A stretch of 64,000 bases of DNA. Source: Dictyophora rubrovolvata (Eukaryota > Basidiomycota > Agaricomycetes > Phallales > Phallaceae). The stretch lies in NCBI GenBank assembly GCA_029959195.1, contig CP114118.1:1736001-1800000 (forward strand), given 5' to 3'. The notes beneath the pieces are model-generated. The model was given only the letters and a program-made list of their open reading frames with translations, made no database searches and had not been told where the DNA came from. Of this stretch, positions 13,490-26,385 are shown in pieces. The first letter of the stretch is position 1, and the number at the start of each line of letters is the position of its first letter. The translations under genes and the position numbers were made by a program.

Positions 13490-13766
13490 AGCCGAATAGC
13501 GTCTTTTCCCTTTGGCTTTGGGAGTACATTGATCGTTGGAATCATTGCGAGCAGGCCTACTCAAGGCGGTCAATATACACACTAATGATTTCCTTTCTAC
13601 GTATCCTATTGTATACATCAATAACATCCGTTGAGATATTGTTTGGGCTGCTTGATTATATTGAAGCTACGAACGCATTTTATGGCATCTAGGGCATATT
13701 GATCAATCATAATTTAGCTGTCCAACAGCGATCAAAGTTGGTAGACTGACACTATGCATTAAAGCC

Positions 13767-15080
13767 TCACTTATGCTCTGGTATGATATCTCTACCTGCA
13801 CCCTGTTCAAGATAATCCTTCAAATTCTGTAAAGCTCGGACTTCCATGCTTCTTTGGGATTCCTCGGTTTCAGTGCCCATGTGAGGAAGTATTGTTACTT
13901 GAGGGAACTCGAGTAAACGGGGGTTAATTTCGGGTTCATTAGGGTAGACGTCTAGGCCAGCTGCTGATAGCTTTTGTTCATGGGTAAATCGGAATAGAGG
14001 CATTTGAACGAAAGAAAGCGAAAGCTTACATGACCATCTTCCAAGGCCCTAACCAAGGCTGCCTCGTCTATCACTTTACCTCTCGCTGTATTGATGATGA
14101 CGGCCCCACGTTTCAAACCTCGAATCATCTCCTCATCCACGAGGCCTTCCGTTTCCTTGCGTAAAGGAACATGAATGCTTAAAATGTCAGTTATCGCTAA
14201 CATTTCGGCTAGGCGGTCTTTGCAGTAATATTCCAACCATTCGGGCGCGTCTGCGGCGGGTTTTCTATTGTGATATAGTATCCGTTTCACGGGTAACGCT
14301 TTGGCCATGTGTGCTAACCGCATACCAATCCCGCCAAGTCCTACGATAGAAAGTGTGAGGGCTGACGGATCGTGAGCAGGCTTAAGGCCATTCTTCCATG
14401 TGCCTGCTCGCGCAGATAATTCAGCCCTAGTGAATTGCCTAACTGCTGCGATAAGGAGAAACAATGCTGTAGTGGCCGTAGCATCGTCGACAGCACCGGG
14501 GGTATTGGAAACGCGGATGCCTATCGATATACTCTGTCAGGACTTCATGTTTACACGGAAAACACTATGACTGTTACCCTTCTTTTTTGCTGCCTCCACG
14601 TCTATTTGATCATAGCCGGCACCTTGAAAGGTGATCAGTTTTACGATCTGCATACAACAACGTACTAAATACTGTAGGATGCATCGCAACTCACCATTGT
14701 GAGCAATCCATTTTACCGTGGATGGCAACTCTTTGATCAGTGGCTCATCAAAAATGCCGATGCGATCAGAAGACGAGTTATTCCTGTAAATGCCAACAGC
14801 CTCTGCAAATTTGCCGCCGTTTTTACATTGTGTAAAGAATCCCTCCCGGGTTTGTGAGTCAACACGCTACGGATATAATAAGAATCGTGAAAAAAAAAAG
14901 AATTTGCAACAGCAATTATACTTACGATGATGTTTGCAGTGCCTCCCAACAACTCTTTCACTTCTTCATGAGCCCATACTATGTCGCCTTAAGGACATTC
15001 CCGGGTCGTCTTGAACAACATGGAAATAACCCCAAACTTCGCTGAGACTCACCGCAGATAAGAATTGTGGGTCGTGTCAT
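13767..15080 (-). CDS. D-isomer-specific 2-hydroxyacid dehydrogenase (glyoxylate/hydroxypyruvate reductase-like)
   Basis: NAD(P)-dependent reductase of 2-keto acids, probably cytosolic since no targeting leader is seen. The first short exon encodes MTRPTILICG and splices to DIVWAHEEVKELLGGTANI, the usual fungal N-terminus. Next come FQGAGYDQIDVEAAKKKG, PGAVDDATATTALFLLI, the nucleotide motif VGLGGIGMRLA, and the three catalytic positions: Arg in INTARGKVID, Glu in YPNEPEINP and His in LPHMGTETEES. The chain ends PEHK with the stop at 13767. It converges on coiled-coil copy A with 277 bp between stops and is tandem to the SWIB gene. Substrate cannot be told from sequence; glyoxylate or hydroxypyruvate is the family default. 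Confidence 0.9.
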
Positions 15081-15459
15081 TAGCTGGTGAAATCAGTGAA
15101 AGATAATGGAGGACGTCCAGGCTAAAGATGAATACCAGTATGCTATATACTTTACATAAGTTTGAATGACAACACACGGCCCGGGTTTCCGAGTTGGAAC
15201 AAGTCGTGCGAACGAGGATAAACAGCATAATTCAAGCTCATGCGTCAAATGTATATTGTAAAATTATAGTAATAGATAGGAGGACAAAACATACACCGGT
15301 CTGTCTGTTTCCAGTAATTTGGGAACAGGTATAGATTTCCATGCTGAATAATATCTTCAGACTTCGACTAAAATATTATTACGGCTGTTCAAGTTCATAT
15401 AAATGGCTGAAGAAGATATCCACTTAGGGGTGTTCATACAAATATAAGTAACCTAGTGC
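15081..15459. other. Intergenic region between two minus-strand genes
   Basis: No gene is seen in these roughly 380 bp. They should hold the promoter of the dehydrogenase and the 3' end of the SWIB gene. A possible terminal exon of the SWIB gene (frame open to about 15365) is discussed with that gene. Confidence 0.4.
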
Positions 15460-16358
15460 TTACTTGCTTAAAACTTTGTTCATGGTGAACATGTTGATTT
15501 TGTCGGTGCTGAAAAGACTTTTTAAAGAATCATCACAGAAAATCTCTCTTTTGTTGTCCGGATTTTGCAGCTCCCGCGCCTTTATATATGCCCAAAGTCT
15601 CTTCACAACTTGTGGGCGCGAGAGTCGAGTTGTACCGACAACAACAGATAAAGGTTCACTGCACGGGTTTATCAGAATATTTCTCTACAATCGAGGAATC
15701 ACATATACCTCAAAGCAAATTCTTTGGCGAAGCCGCCTTTCGCTTCACCAGTGCCATTGCGTTTCTTTTTTAATCTAGACGCTTTTTTCTTGGTAGTAGT
15801 ATTACCATCGACCTCGTTTTCATCCTCGTCTGAATCACTGATTTGACTACGGCTTTTTTTTGACTTGGAAGCTTTGGTTGAACTTTTCTTTGTCTTAACA
15901 TTGTTACGACCTGTGCGAGAGGGCCTTTGATTTAACTCGGACGATAATTGCCTCGCATATGCCTCATCCGCTAACTCTGAAGATCTCGGCTTGCTAGCTC
16001 TAACGGCTGGTTTGGAATCATAGCCCTGGTCTTCTTCTCGATCGTCTTGCGAATCATAATCAGGATTCTCCTCCTCGTCCTCTTCTGGTGTGTCCTCCCG
16101 CTTTCGTTTTGAGCTGGTCAAGGCCGGTAATTCAGATATATTTCTCTGCTCGAGTTTATTCGCTTCGATAAGTGTTCCGTATATCTTTTCGATGAGTTCA
16201 TTGATTTCTTCTTTGTTCGCCTTAACAAAATCTGGTGATATATCTGATCGAAGTTCTGGTATCAGTTTTCGAACCCGTTTCGCAGATATAGTCTGGAGAT
16301 CTGTTTCAGGAGCTCTTAGGATGCTATGAATGGTTGGCTCGAGACTGCTGACACTCAT
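15460..16358 (-). CDS. DEK-C and SWIB/MDM2-domain chromatin protein (UAF30/TRI1-like)
   Basis: The start at 16358 (MSVSSLEPTIHSILRAP) opens a DEK C-terminal-type domain (KRVRKLIPELR, DFVKANKEEINELIEKIYG). A long acidic and Lys/Ser-rich nuclear-type linker follows. The C-terminal exon carries a SWIB domain: GGFAKEFAL, an intron, then SEPLSVVVGTTRLSRPQVVK, RLWAYIKARELQNPDNKREI, FCDDSLKSLF, MFTMNKVLSK. This DEK-C plus SWIB order is that of yeast Tri1 and Uaf30, the latter part of the RNA polymerase I upstream activating factor. The stop used here is the TAA directly after VLSK; a donor-like gtaagc overlaps it, so a short extra C-terminal exon (KWISSS..., to about 15365) is possible. It diverges from the sedolisin gene. 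Confidence 0.87.
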
Positions 16359-17152
16359 TTTGCATGTGAGAGAAGTGAAAAGGGATGAATGAAAAAGCTC
16401 GCTGGACAATGATTAATGAAAGCTTTGCAGCACGTGATTATGTAAGTATGCTAATGACGATCATGACTGGATCATCATGCATCATGCATCACGCCTTTGC
16501 TACTTTCTCACAACTTTACGCCTTCTACTCTTTTGTATGTTACAGATTCTTCAATGGGAACGCATCTTTCATGAGTTTCAAATCTGACGCAAGAGTTGCG
16601 CAAAAAAAGAGCAAGTTGGGCTTTACTCATCTCATGACGCGGTAACACTCTTCTGCCGTAATTTTCGTAGGACTTTGCTTCTGGACATGAGCGAGTAAGT
16701 TGATCATACAGGATGATCAAAATCATGGGATATATCGCCACGTGTACACTTTATGAGTTAAGGCATTCTTAACCGTGAGATTAACCATACGTGTCGAGCT
16801 CTAGGACTGTGAGTTTATCTCCTTGCGAACCCACTCACTTGTTATGAATATTTCCCCGTTAGATTCCCTAATTTGGTCTTATATTCGTATCATATAATCA
16901 AAATTGTTATCATCCCATATGATTCTGTCATGAAAGGTTTCGCGAGAGTCTTTTTTGCGTTCTTCTAATCACTGAAGTTCTGTAAAAATCAATGTGGATG
17001 GTTGACTTAGCCGTTCACATGATGCGTCCCATGGACTAAACTCCTATTTCTCAGCTGTCGCAATTCTTTTCGCCTTCGAGTTCTCGTACTACAAGCCATG
17101 AAAAGCTGAAAAGTACAAAACAAGCTGATCTTGAGTGTCGGTTCCATAAATC
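16359..17152. promoter_or_regulatory. Divergent intergenic region SWIB protein / sedolisin
   Basis: About 0.8 kb lies between divergent starts. A heptamer tandem (atcatgc twice, then atcacgc) sits at 16474-16494. The rest is AT-rich with no open frame of interest. Promoters of both genes are expected here. Confidence 0.45.
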
Positions 17153-19606
17153 ATGAAATTCTCAAAGTCCATTTTCTTTCTATCGTTGCAGTTTCTTTTT
17201 GGTCAAATCCTAGGCTCGTCTTCTAAACGGGTTTTCGAGAAACGCGATATTCTGCCTTCGGACTGGGCTGAATCGCATAAGCCTGACCCGAGCACTCTCA
17301 TTCCTGTCAAAATCGGACTAAAACAAGCTAATATCGACCGTTTAGAGGAGTTCCTTAATTCAGTTGCACACCCTCAGTCGAGTCAATATGGGCAGCATTG
17401 GACGCCCGAACAGGTGGCAAAAACATTTGCGCCTACAGACAAAACTGTCAAGATAGTTCAAAATTGGCTCATCGATTCTGGAATCGATCGAAGCAGAATT
17501 AGACTTACCTCGAGCAGAGGGTGGCTTAATTTCAATGCTACTGTCAACGAAGTCGAGGGTCTATTAGATTGCCAGTACAGAGTATACCGCCATACGGGCG
17601 GCATCGAACATCTGGGTAAGTGTAACATCTATCTAATATTCTTGTTCATACCTAACCGTCTATTAGCTACGGACTCATATTCCTTGCCTGAAGAACTACA
17701 TCCTCACGTGGAGCTCATAATGCCGACCTTACTTATATCTCATTCAGATCCTGGCACCTCCATGCATTTCAGTCTAGTAAAACGCAAAGTCGATGAAGTT
17801 GATACCCAACTCGGTTTGCTTCGAAGCCTTGGATCCCCAACATCTGATAGTCTACCCAAGTTGAAAGGACCTTTTGCAGGTTTCGAGAAATCTAGCTCCG
17901 GCAATGATCTTTCTACATGTGATGAAGCTATAACACCAGATTGTCTTAGAGCCCTTTATAACATTCAGTATAAGCCGGTTGCCACAGACAAAAACACTTT
18001 TGGTATTGGTAAGACAATCTTTTTATCGACGCTTGTCAGCATATATAATTTATGATGATTATAGCCGAATATACTCCGCAAGCGTTCCTCCAGACAGATT
18101 TAAATCTCTTCTTCCAGAACTTTTCCACGAACCAGGCTTTGAAGTCGCCGATTGTCATATCAATTGATGGTGGCGTTGCCCAAACCATCAATCAAAGTTT
18201 CAACTTTAACGGAGAAAGCTCTTTAGACTTCGAATATGGGATGACATTGACCAACCCTCAACCGGTTCAGTTGTATCAAGTTGGTGATTTGGTCGAAGGA
18301 GGTTCATTCAATAACTTGTATGTACAAGACTGCAATATTTTTTGCTTCAACATTAAACGTATACGTTTATACAGACTTGATGCACTGGATAAATCATACT
18401 GTACGTTTGAAGGTGGTGATGATCCTAACGAAGACGGAATCTATCCGGATCCTGTGCCCGGAGGTTTTGATCATCCTGAAACTTGCGGTATCGCCAAACC
18501 CGCAAATGTGATAAGTACTTCATATTCCATGAACGAGAACAATGCTCCAGCCTCCTATCTCATACGACAATGCAACGAATATGGGAAACTAGGGCTACTT
18601 GGTACCACTATTCTATATTCTAGTGGTGACAGAGGCGTAGCAGGACGAAATAATATCTGCCTCTTCCCTAATGGTACACTGAGTGTTGATGCTCCCGGAT
18701 TCATTCCCAGTTTTCCCGGAACATGCCCCTTTATAACATCCGTGTGAGTATTGCTTTTTGATGCATCACAAATATCATGTCGCAGTAACCTTATACAAAT
18801 AGAGGTGCTACCCAAGTCAACCCTGGCGCCAGTGTTACAGAACCCGAATCAGCTTGTGCACAAGTTATCTTTAGCGGGGGAGGTTTCAGTAATGTTTTCA
18901 GCATCCCTGACTATCAAAAGGCTGCGCAAGCGGAATTCTTTGCTCGTCATAATCCTCCTTATACTTCAGTTCAGTTTAATAACTCTCGAGCTGTAAGCTT
19001 CTGAATGGTTTTTGAGGCTACTTGACTTGACTGATGTCTCCAGGTTCGCGCTTATCCCGACGTTAGTGCGAACGGAGCCAACTACGTGATTGCTGTCGAC
19101 GGAAGCTTCAGTCTCGTCGTAAGTTTTCGTATGCAATATCACATTACCACATTTATATGTTCACATTGTCAGTTCGGAACATCCGCTTCGACACCTGTAT
19201 TCGGATCTATCATTACCCTCGTAAATGATGCGCGATTAGCACATGGAAAGAAGCCAGTCGGCTTCATTAATCCAACGGTAATGTGCTTCGTGCGGAATTT
19301 TTGGATGTTGTGAACTCACAAATAGTTTTAGATTTATACACCCGAGTTCCAAGAGGCCTTCAACGATATCACTAATGGAACCAATCCTGGTTGTGGTACG
19401 TAGTGATATCCTGAAACTCTAACTTGATTTGAAACTAACATTCTCCGCAGGAACACCTGTAGGTTGAAAATGTCATCACACGATCGTATACTTATTCTGT
19501 CCGTATGAAACAGGGCTTTTCTGCTGTTCAAGGTTGGGACCCCGTTACGGGCGTTGGAACACCCAATCTCGGCAAGTTAATAGATAAGTGGCTCGCTTTA
19601 CCGTAA
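17153..19606 (+). CDS. Secreted sedolisin-family serine-carboxyl peptidase (S53, tripeptidyl-peptidase-like)
   Basis: Predicted secreted acid protease. The first exon has a signal peptide (MKFSKSIFFLSLQFLFGQIL) followed by a pro-domain (LKQANIDRLEEFLNSVAHPQ, SSQYGQHWTPEQVAKTFAP). In the mature domain the S53 catalytic set is visible: Glu and Asp four apart in ESSLD near 18210-18230, the oxyanion Asp in SSGDRGVAG near 18614-18640, and the nucleophile Ser in FGTSASTPVFGS near 19171-19206. The family usually has SGTSAS; here Phe replaces the first Ser. Calcium-site and C-terminal features follow (FQEAFNDITNGTNPGCGT, GWDPVTGVGTPNLGKLIDKW). Several short introns interrupt the domain; frames restored by splicing read without stops, so the gene looks functional. 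It lies between the two coiled-coil paralogs. Confidence 0.9.
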
Positions 19607-20409
19607 GAAACGCAAAGGAAAGAATAGTCGGTAGCATTTCTATCGAGGGTAGATGCGGCTGTACGCTACTATTAGTAGGTTGATTTTTAGACTGCGAATT
19701 TAGGCTTGGTAACTGGGACGTTTCTGTTCCTTTTAAGCGTTTGCAATTGAAGATCATCATTGTACACGACGTGAAAGCATAACTACAAAACGTGACTGGT
19801 GCCCCGTGAGTGAATACCACGAATACCGTCTTAGTCACAGACCGTCGGGCCTGCAGGTAAACAGTCGCTGCCACAAAATGAAACCGTCGCCCTGCTCAAA
19901 ATTACGGCTCGATCCGTTTGTAAAACATCGTGTGCATTGAAAATCAAATTGAAGATATCAACTATCCCCTATGGCTCATATCCGCCCAAGTTTCTTGCTC
20001 TTTCACTGACGGAATCCATCGCTTTGCCGTAGGAGAAAGCGTCGAATTCGAACGTGGTATACAGCCTGGAAGGTTTCCAAAGGGTGCAATTTTCCAGTCT
20101 TCTAATAGAATGGTGTACGTGCCCATGACAGGCAGGTGGGCTGGCGGAACCCACGTGTATCTATTGACTGTAAGATGCCCGAAAGTTCCCCTCCAGGAAT
20201 GGTCTGTCATCTTTTAAAAAGCAAGCTTACAACAGTGACCGCTAGACTCATCACTTTTCCTCCGTCTACTCCCTGTTATACACCTTAGTTTGCGAAAGGT
20301 CTTGTTTCGCTCCGAATAATAATATGTATGTGATGCGAGTCAAGCTATTGAATCATCCGTGCCATTCACACCTCATTTTCCTAGGTCCCGAGCCGTGTCT
20401 GTTCACTCT
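19607..20409. other. Intergenic region sedolisin / coiled-coil copy B
   Basis: No gene is supported. A 95-codon open frame at 19930-20217 has no motif and is matched by open frames on the other strand. The right part should carry the promoter of copy B; pyrimidine-rich sequence lies at about 20245-20275. Confidence 0.45.
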
Positions 20410-21361
20410 ATGGCCCCGTCGGTGGCTACAACCACTCCTGCTCCCGATCTCACTGAGATCGAAGATCTTTTAACCACGATGAAGAAAACTCTTGGAGCGC
20501 TTGGGGCAACCTTTGATTCTCTCGGTGAACAAACAGCGCGAATTGCTACCTTAGGGCCGGCAATTGATGCAGCCCACCAAGTATTTACCATTCATCTCTA
20601 TCCTTTAGATTATTCTCTAACAGATTAATCCAGGTTCACCGATTAAGAAAACAGTTACAGGTTCAAGATCGCCGGCATGAGGACCGTATCGGAGAAATCA
20701 AAGTCCTCTTGCGCGACGTCCTCAAACAACAAATTATCGCTCACCTGGCATCACATGTCCATGAAATGATCAGAGATGGTGTCGCGAAAGTTGTCCGTGA
20801 ACGTGTAGCCAACGAGGTATGAACGGGCATTTTCAACATGAAGTCAGTATTCTAAGTTGTTTCCATATACAAAGCTTGTAGCACAGATACCACAACATCT
20901 GAAAGACCAAGTTGAAGAGCACAAGCTGCAAATTGCTCGGGTTAAGCTGGATTTGTTCAACTCGTACGTTAAGACGCGTAGAAGTACATCTTGTTATTCA
21001 CACTTGTTATAGCGAAGCTCGTAGAGCCAATGGCTTGCTACGGTCGAATCACCTCACAGAGGCACTTCATCCTCTGCTACTACCAACCGGAGAAGAATCG
21101 AAGCTTTTCCCGGCGGACTTGGCAGCATTATTCGCCATGAATGCGGGCACTGCTAAAGTTTTGGTTGAAGAATTTGGTCTTCCAGTATGTGACGGGGAGC
21201 CGTCCGCTCGAGAGAAGAATTTGAATAGATTCATGCAACATATTGGAGTTAGTATCGTTATTCATATATGACAAGCATGAGATGAACATTGCTTTTTTTC
21301 TCTTTAGGTTGCCTTCCTTATGGTCCCCTACGAGCCAAAAGGTCTATTAACGGCTTCATGA
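20410..21361 (+). CDS. Conserved coiled-coil protein of unknown function, copy B
   Basis: Paralog of the gene at 12253-13489. It starts MAPSVATTTPAPDLTEIEDL, then LTTMKKTLGALGATFDSLGE, RIATLGPAIDAAHQ, an intron, VHRLRKQLQVQDRRHEDRIG, DVLKQQIIAHLASHVHEMI, IPQHLKDQVEEHKLQIARVK, EARRANGLLRSNHLTEALHP, GEESKLFPADLAALFAM, and AREKNLNRFMQHIGVAFLMV with a stop at 21359-21361. Intron positions partly match copy A. The start was set at 20410 because the preceding 17 in-frame codons have no counterpart in copy A. A charged central helix suggests a homotypic coiled coil; the conserved FPADL-LF and RNLNRFM blocks look like a small folded C-terminal module. No known domain is recognised. Confidence 0.78.
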
Positions 21362-21959
21362 ATTTCGGTAAGATATATGATCATTTCTTCTGCGAAAATG
21401 TCCCTAATGTCGTGATAATAAGGGTCCCGTACTTGCGTGTTGATTTATTTTCACTGTATGATTACTACTCATTCGGCTGGTTCACTAGCATTGCGCATGG
21501 ACGTTGTAACCGGGGCTGAGAATGTGCATAGCTAGTTTTGATGGGCAGACTTGGTGCAATGCACTTTCGGCCTGGTGCTATTTTGAAGTAGTCCCATATT
21601 ACGGTCTTTACTCTAATACTTCTCTGCCATCAATACATTTATGGTTGATACACAAGCACACTTATTGAAGATGTCTTATATCCCATTGAGTAACGTATTA
21701 AAAATAAATGGTCGTATCGACGACTGTAAAATAAGAGGTAAATGACAAAGTCAAGTCCGATATTTCATCACAAGGAAAGTAAAGACAATAAATACACAGG
21801 TACTTGGGAAAAATCTGTCTATATTGAGGCACTCTTAGCCCACAAGAAAACAAAATAATTGAATGTATTCGTTACATAGGAACAACAAGATGCGGGATAA
21901 TGTGGCGGTCATTGGAATCGTGAAAAGCGTGGCGAGACATTCTTTCGACTTCTAGGGTG
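21362..21959. other. Convergent 3' region copy B / CSC1-like gene
   Basis: No gene is seen. This AT-rich 0.6 kb lies between two converging stops and should contain both 3' ends. Confidence 0.45.
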
Positions 21960-24900
21960 CTATTGAGGATTTCGGTAATAGCTTCCCGGCGTGGCGCTTC
22001 GATTTCCATTATCTCCTGGAGCAGGCGTATAGGTACGGGATTGAGGCGGATATGGGTTTGCTTGGGGGGTATAGGATCTTGCTGTCCCTTGTGGCGGCAT
22101 AGGATACGGTCCCGTCTGGGGTTGATACATGCCTGGACCTTGACGCACGGTTGGTTGATTCATATTCATGTTCTGAGCCGTTTGACTCTGTTGTGGAGTA
22201 TACGGTCTATGGACAGGAGTTTGGCGATATTGATCTCCGTTTATCGACTGTACTATTGACACCGGAGGATACTGCATTCCGACCAGCGGCTCTGCATTCT
22301 GCACGGGAGGCTGCAGATTATATCCGGGCAGTGATGATGTCGATTCCATCCGATTGAAGGTCGAAAAACTGTCACTAGGGTAAAGAAGGGGTAATTTCTC
22401 GACTTGTCCTGGACCAGACATCATATAGTTATCATAGCCTGCTAACTTAGGGGGAGCGGGAGAGTTGCGACCATCTACGTATGGACCGGACTGGAGGTTA
22501 GTCAATGCGCTGGAGGCAATCGATCTTTGGTCCCAATCTAATTCGCCTCTGTCACGTTGATAAAGCGCGGGATCATATTCTAAATCGCGCTGTAATAATT
22601 ATCAGCGAAATGGTGTGCGTATTAACGAACGAAAGGTTATGGAACGCACCTGCTCAATTGTGGCAATTCTGACACCTTCAGGAGTAATTTGTGTTGCCAA
22701 TTTGGCCCCACCGTATTCAGTCAATTTAGCATCTTCCTTAGCTAGACGTCCTTTATAAACCTCTGGTAGTAACTTGGCCATGGTAGCGTGAAGTAATGGG
22801 GTGAATAGCTCAGCATGCAATGCTGGATGGCCGAAACGATTTGCCAGGCGATTACCGGTACGATCAGATCTTTCCGAGTGCACTTTGCAGTTAGCGATGT
22901 CCGTATCGCTCGGATTAAAGCCTCTGAATTGGCGAAGAAAAACGCGGTTGACGTAAATTTTGAGGGCCACAATCATCAACATAGGAGGTATCGCAACTGT
23001 CCATTGATATGTCGCCCAACCCAATTGTAACCCGATGGCTGAAATTGTCATATATAAGAGATTCAGCTTAAAAATGGAAACTTACTCAGGAGCATAAAAA
23101 ATTGCATGAATATCACAGAGATTAGTAGACGATTAATCACCGAGTTCCACAGTCGCTATGCCACGGTGAGACGGAATATAATACCTATGGTAGAAACACT
23201 TACACCTCCTGATTCGACCCGAGTAACATAAACAAACATAAGCTGATACTTATAGACTACGCTGCTAACTAAACGAAGTCTTGGTAAAAAAAATGGTTCT
23301 AGAGACAATGAACACTTACTCCAGAAAATGACGCAGGCCATGAGAGCAACCAAAGGAGCTAAGGGGGCAAATACGAGACCGACTGCTGCCATGAAAAGCT
23401 GTGAAAGAAAGGCATTAGAATGCCTAAATGACGAAATCGAGGCAGCTCACCAAGTTGACACTGAAACAAAGTACTTAAGGAAAGAACGTGATTCGGCAAA
23501 AAAAAGGAACGTACTAATAAATAGCATATTCGAACTCTGGTGGCTTCGTGAGCTCCCTTATGTCCCGAGGTGTCCGGCCAAAGATCCTATTCGTATGACA
23601 CTAAAAATATAATGGGCGAATGCAAAGATTATGCATACCTTGTTCGAATTGCTGTCCATACCAGCGTGAGAAGCTGAGCTAGGTCAAACACTGCTAGGAA
23701 TCCACGCAACCTAGCAAAATGATTGGGAGATCAAGTATACAAGAATATGTCTTACGGGAAGTATGTTAACCAATATGACGACTGATTAATGTACGTCGCA
23801 TTAATTGTTTTGGGAAGCTCTGTCGACGAGTTAGGAAGTAAATAAAAAAAACACTTTATACAGCACGACATACTGTTGAGGTTATTAACAATCTCTACGA
23901 AGCTCTTCTTGCCGATCTGGGATATGATTTGTTCGGCGGCAGCTGAAAAGACATGATGAGTCATGGTTTTAGGGAGATGAGTTCATTCCGTACAGAAAAT
24001 AACACCAATTAGGGTGAAAATGAATAATTGGGATATTATCATGAATGCAAAATATCGGGCAACGACAGCGCGATCCAGGCGAGATTGTGTGATCTAAGCG
24101 GCGGGGTTTTGAACTTGTAAAAAAAGAGCAACCACGTATGCTTACAGCTCCCTGATATTGCGATAGCCAGCGCATAATGTAAGGGAAAACGTATCCAAAT
24201 AGCGCTGATACCGTGGGGGGTAGCACACCAGAAATAATCGCGAAGATGGTAGTGTGATCTTTTGCTATTCGACCCAAAAAATCAACGTATTTCGCGACCT
24301 ATAGAGCAGATAAAAAGATAGACTAGTTTGAACAGAGAGCGCCCATACCACGTTCAAATTAGCAAGAACAGAGATGGCAAAAACCGGAAAAGTATTGAAA
24401 AAAGCAAACGCTGACAGATATATCCATCCTAGTGTCTTTTTACGATTTATAGTAGCATCCGACGCATTCAAGTTCTCCCAAATCTAGGAAAACTGAATTA
24501 CGTAATTCAACGGTCTCAAAGATTCGACTTACAATATCTTTGGGGTTTGGAGCATTTGTGATGACCGTACCCTTAGGATAGAGATTTCTCAGTCTATTGG
24601 CGACAATATGCGCATAGGGAACCTGTGATCCTTATTTAGAATAATATGTCCCGGGTATTGAACTAATTGTACTGACAGCTGCCATAGATGCAAAGCCATA
24701 TTTCTCAGCCTTTCCTTTAGATGCAGCTAGTTGTTCCCGGGCTTCTTCAATAGACCGTTCCGCGTTCCGGATGCGGTTTCTACGCCGCGAATCAGATAGT
24801 ATCTATAATACGAACAAAATACTACTCACGTGTAGAAGTCAATAGCGTCCTAAAAAAAAGAAAAAAAGACGTAAGTTATCAAGTCATAAAAGTAACAGAT

Positions 24901-25940
24901 TTAGCCAACCCTCTTCTGACCGCCTATGCCTAGAAAACCACCAATCCTGAGGGTTGGACGGTTTCGTCCCGCTTTTCCTCCTTTTAGGTAGCGAACCAAT
25001 ATCCGCTCCAAGTCACGGACAGCATCATTATGATATTTAATCAAGTCAGGTAAACGACCGACGTCTCGTGCAATATGTACGGACGTGGCTGGATATGGGA
25101 TATTTAAGTCTGAGAATAAAGACTGTAGGGCATCGTCGGTTCTCATTTGTTTAGGAACTCGCTGTACAAGCAGCGTCCTGGCGTAGAACGAGTCCATGTA
25201 TTCTGGCGAATGAAAATATGTATGTCGGAGACGTATTATATCTTTCCAATTGACGTAAACGAAGTAAATGACCAAACCAGCTACAAACGGCCGATGAGGT
25301 GAATTGGACAGTATAAATTCGAAATAACGTACTGATAACGTACTCCGCTGCTATGTGAGCGTACAATCGAGCCCCTGTAATATTACGTATTGTTAAGATA
25401 GATAGTACGTCTCGGTCTTGGGGTTGAACATGAGAGAGATTGAATGTGATATCGACCGGAATCAAGATAGCGCACGCGAGCAAGGTCATAGCACTGAAAA
25501 GATAACGAAGCAAACGCAGAAATCGCAAAAACACTACGGCGTCCAGCCCGAGTTTATCAAGTAAATAGGGTTCTTTGGAGTACACGACTGGGGGAATCCA
25601 TGCAAAAATGCCATCAGATATCGGCGGAGGCTTCTTGTCTCCAACATGGTATTTGACTTTTGGTTGATAAACAATCTTTTTCGAATTAGATACTACTCAG
25701 ATGTATTGTCTATAACAAAAAGTAAATTCACCTTGTTTTTCGGCCGTAAAATGTTAAAAACGATAATTGTACCCAGCTTTTTGAGAAAATTAACACAATG
25801 ACTACGTGGAATGAAGGTGGCTCGCATACCGCAACTCCGGACCACAAAATCAAGTTACTTCCAACACTGGTGGGGGTGATAAACCTCGAGTTGGCTTCAA
25901 GTAGGTTGTTTAGATCATCCCCTATGCTAGAGTTACTCAT
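21960..25940 (-). CDS. CSC1/RSN1-type (TMEM63, DUF221) osmosensitive cation channel
   Basis: Predicted multi-pass membrane channel of the OSCA/TMEM63 superfamily. The N-terminus MSNSSIGDDLNNLLEANSR leads, after an intron, to NFLKKLGTIIVFNILRPKNK, a typical first TM region. Next are YSKEPYLLDKLGLDAVVFLR, TLLACAILIPVDITF, the cytosolic RNA-recognition-like part (ARTLLVQRVPKQMRTDDALQ, LFSDLNIPYPATSVHIARDV), then many hydrophobic exons forming the 7TM channel domain. The C-terminal tail (21960-22505) is Pro/Gln/Tyr-rich and disordered. About fifteen short introns are present; exon borders in the 22.6-24.8 kb part are not all certain. In yeast relatives carry hyperosmolarity-gated calcium currents (Csc1) or rescue Na+ sensitivity (Rsn1); which subclass this is cannot be told. 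Confidence 0.88.
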
Positions 25941-26385
25941 TGTTTCAAAGAGTGTAAGAAATCTGTTTAAATAAGAGCTTTTGGCCAAGGTAAGGTAATT
26001 GGAATAAGAAGTCAGAGAGGGAGAAAGTAAAACGTGGGGGTCGCGGTGCTAAGGTGCAAAAGTGAAAAGGGTGATGAGAACAAACGCCCAAAAGTTCACC
26101 GGCATTACGGAGGCTCGGCCAAAAAAAAAAATGTGTACATAGGACATAAACTCCACCACCAAAGTTTTTTATTGGCAAATAGTTTTAATTATAATTCCTG
26201 CACAGACTGACATCAGGGTAACATCGCGCTTTCGCGTTATATTCATAGTCAAAAGTTCCGGGTAGCTTACAATTAACATTAGTTACTATGCATTGCCTTT
26301 TTTGTAGTATGCTTGGCGTGAAGGGAGACCGGAGAACCGGTGCATGATCATAAGGCTTTTCACCATTAAGATATGTACAGAATCC
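25941..26385. other. Intergenic region between CSC1-like gene and FCF1
   Basis: About 0.45 kb with a poly-A run near 26119. It should hold the CSC1-like promoter and the FCF1 3' end. No gene is seen. Confidence 0.45.

Noticed and set aside
19930-20217. 95-codon plus-strand frame after the sedolisin.
   Set aside because: Open frames occur on both strands at the same place, no splice partner or motif was found.
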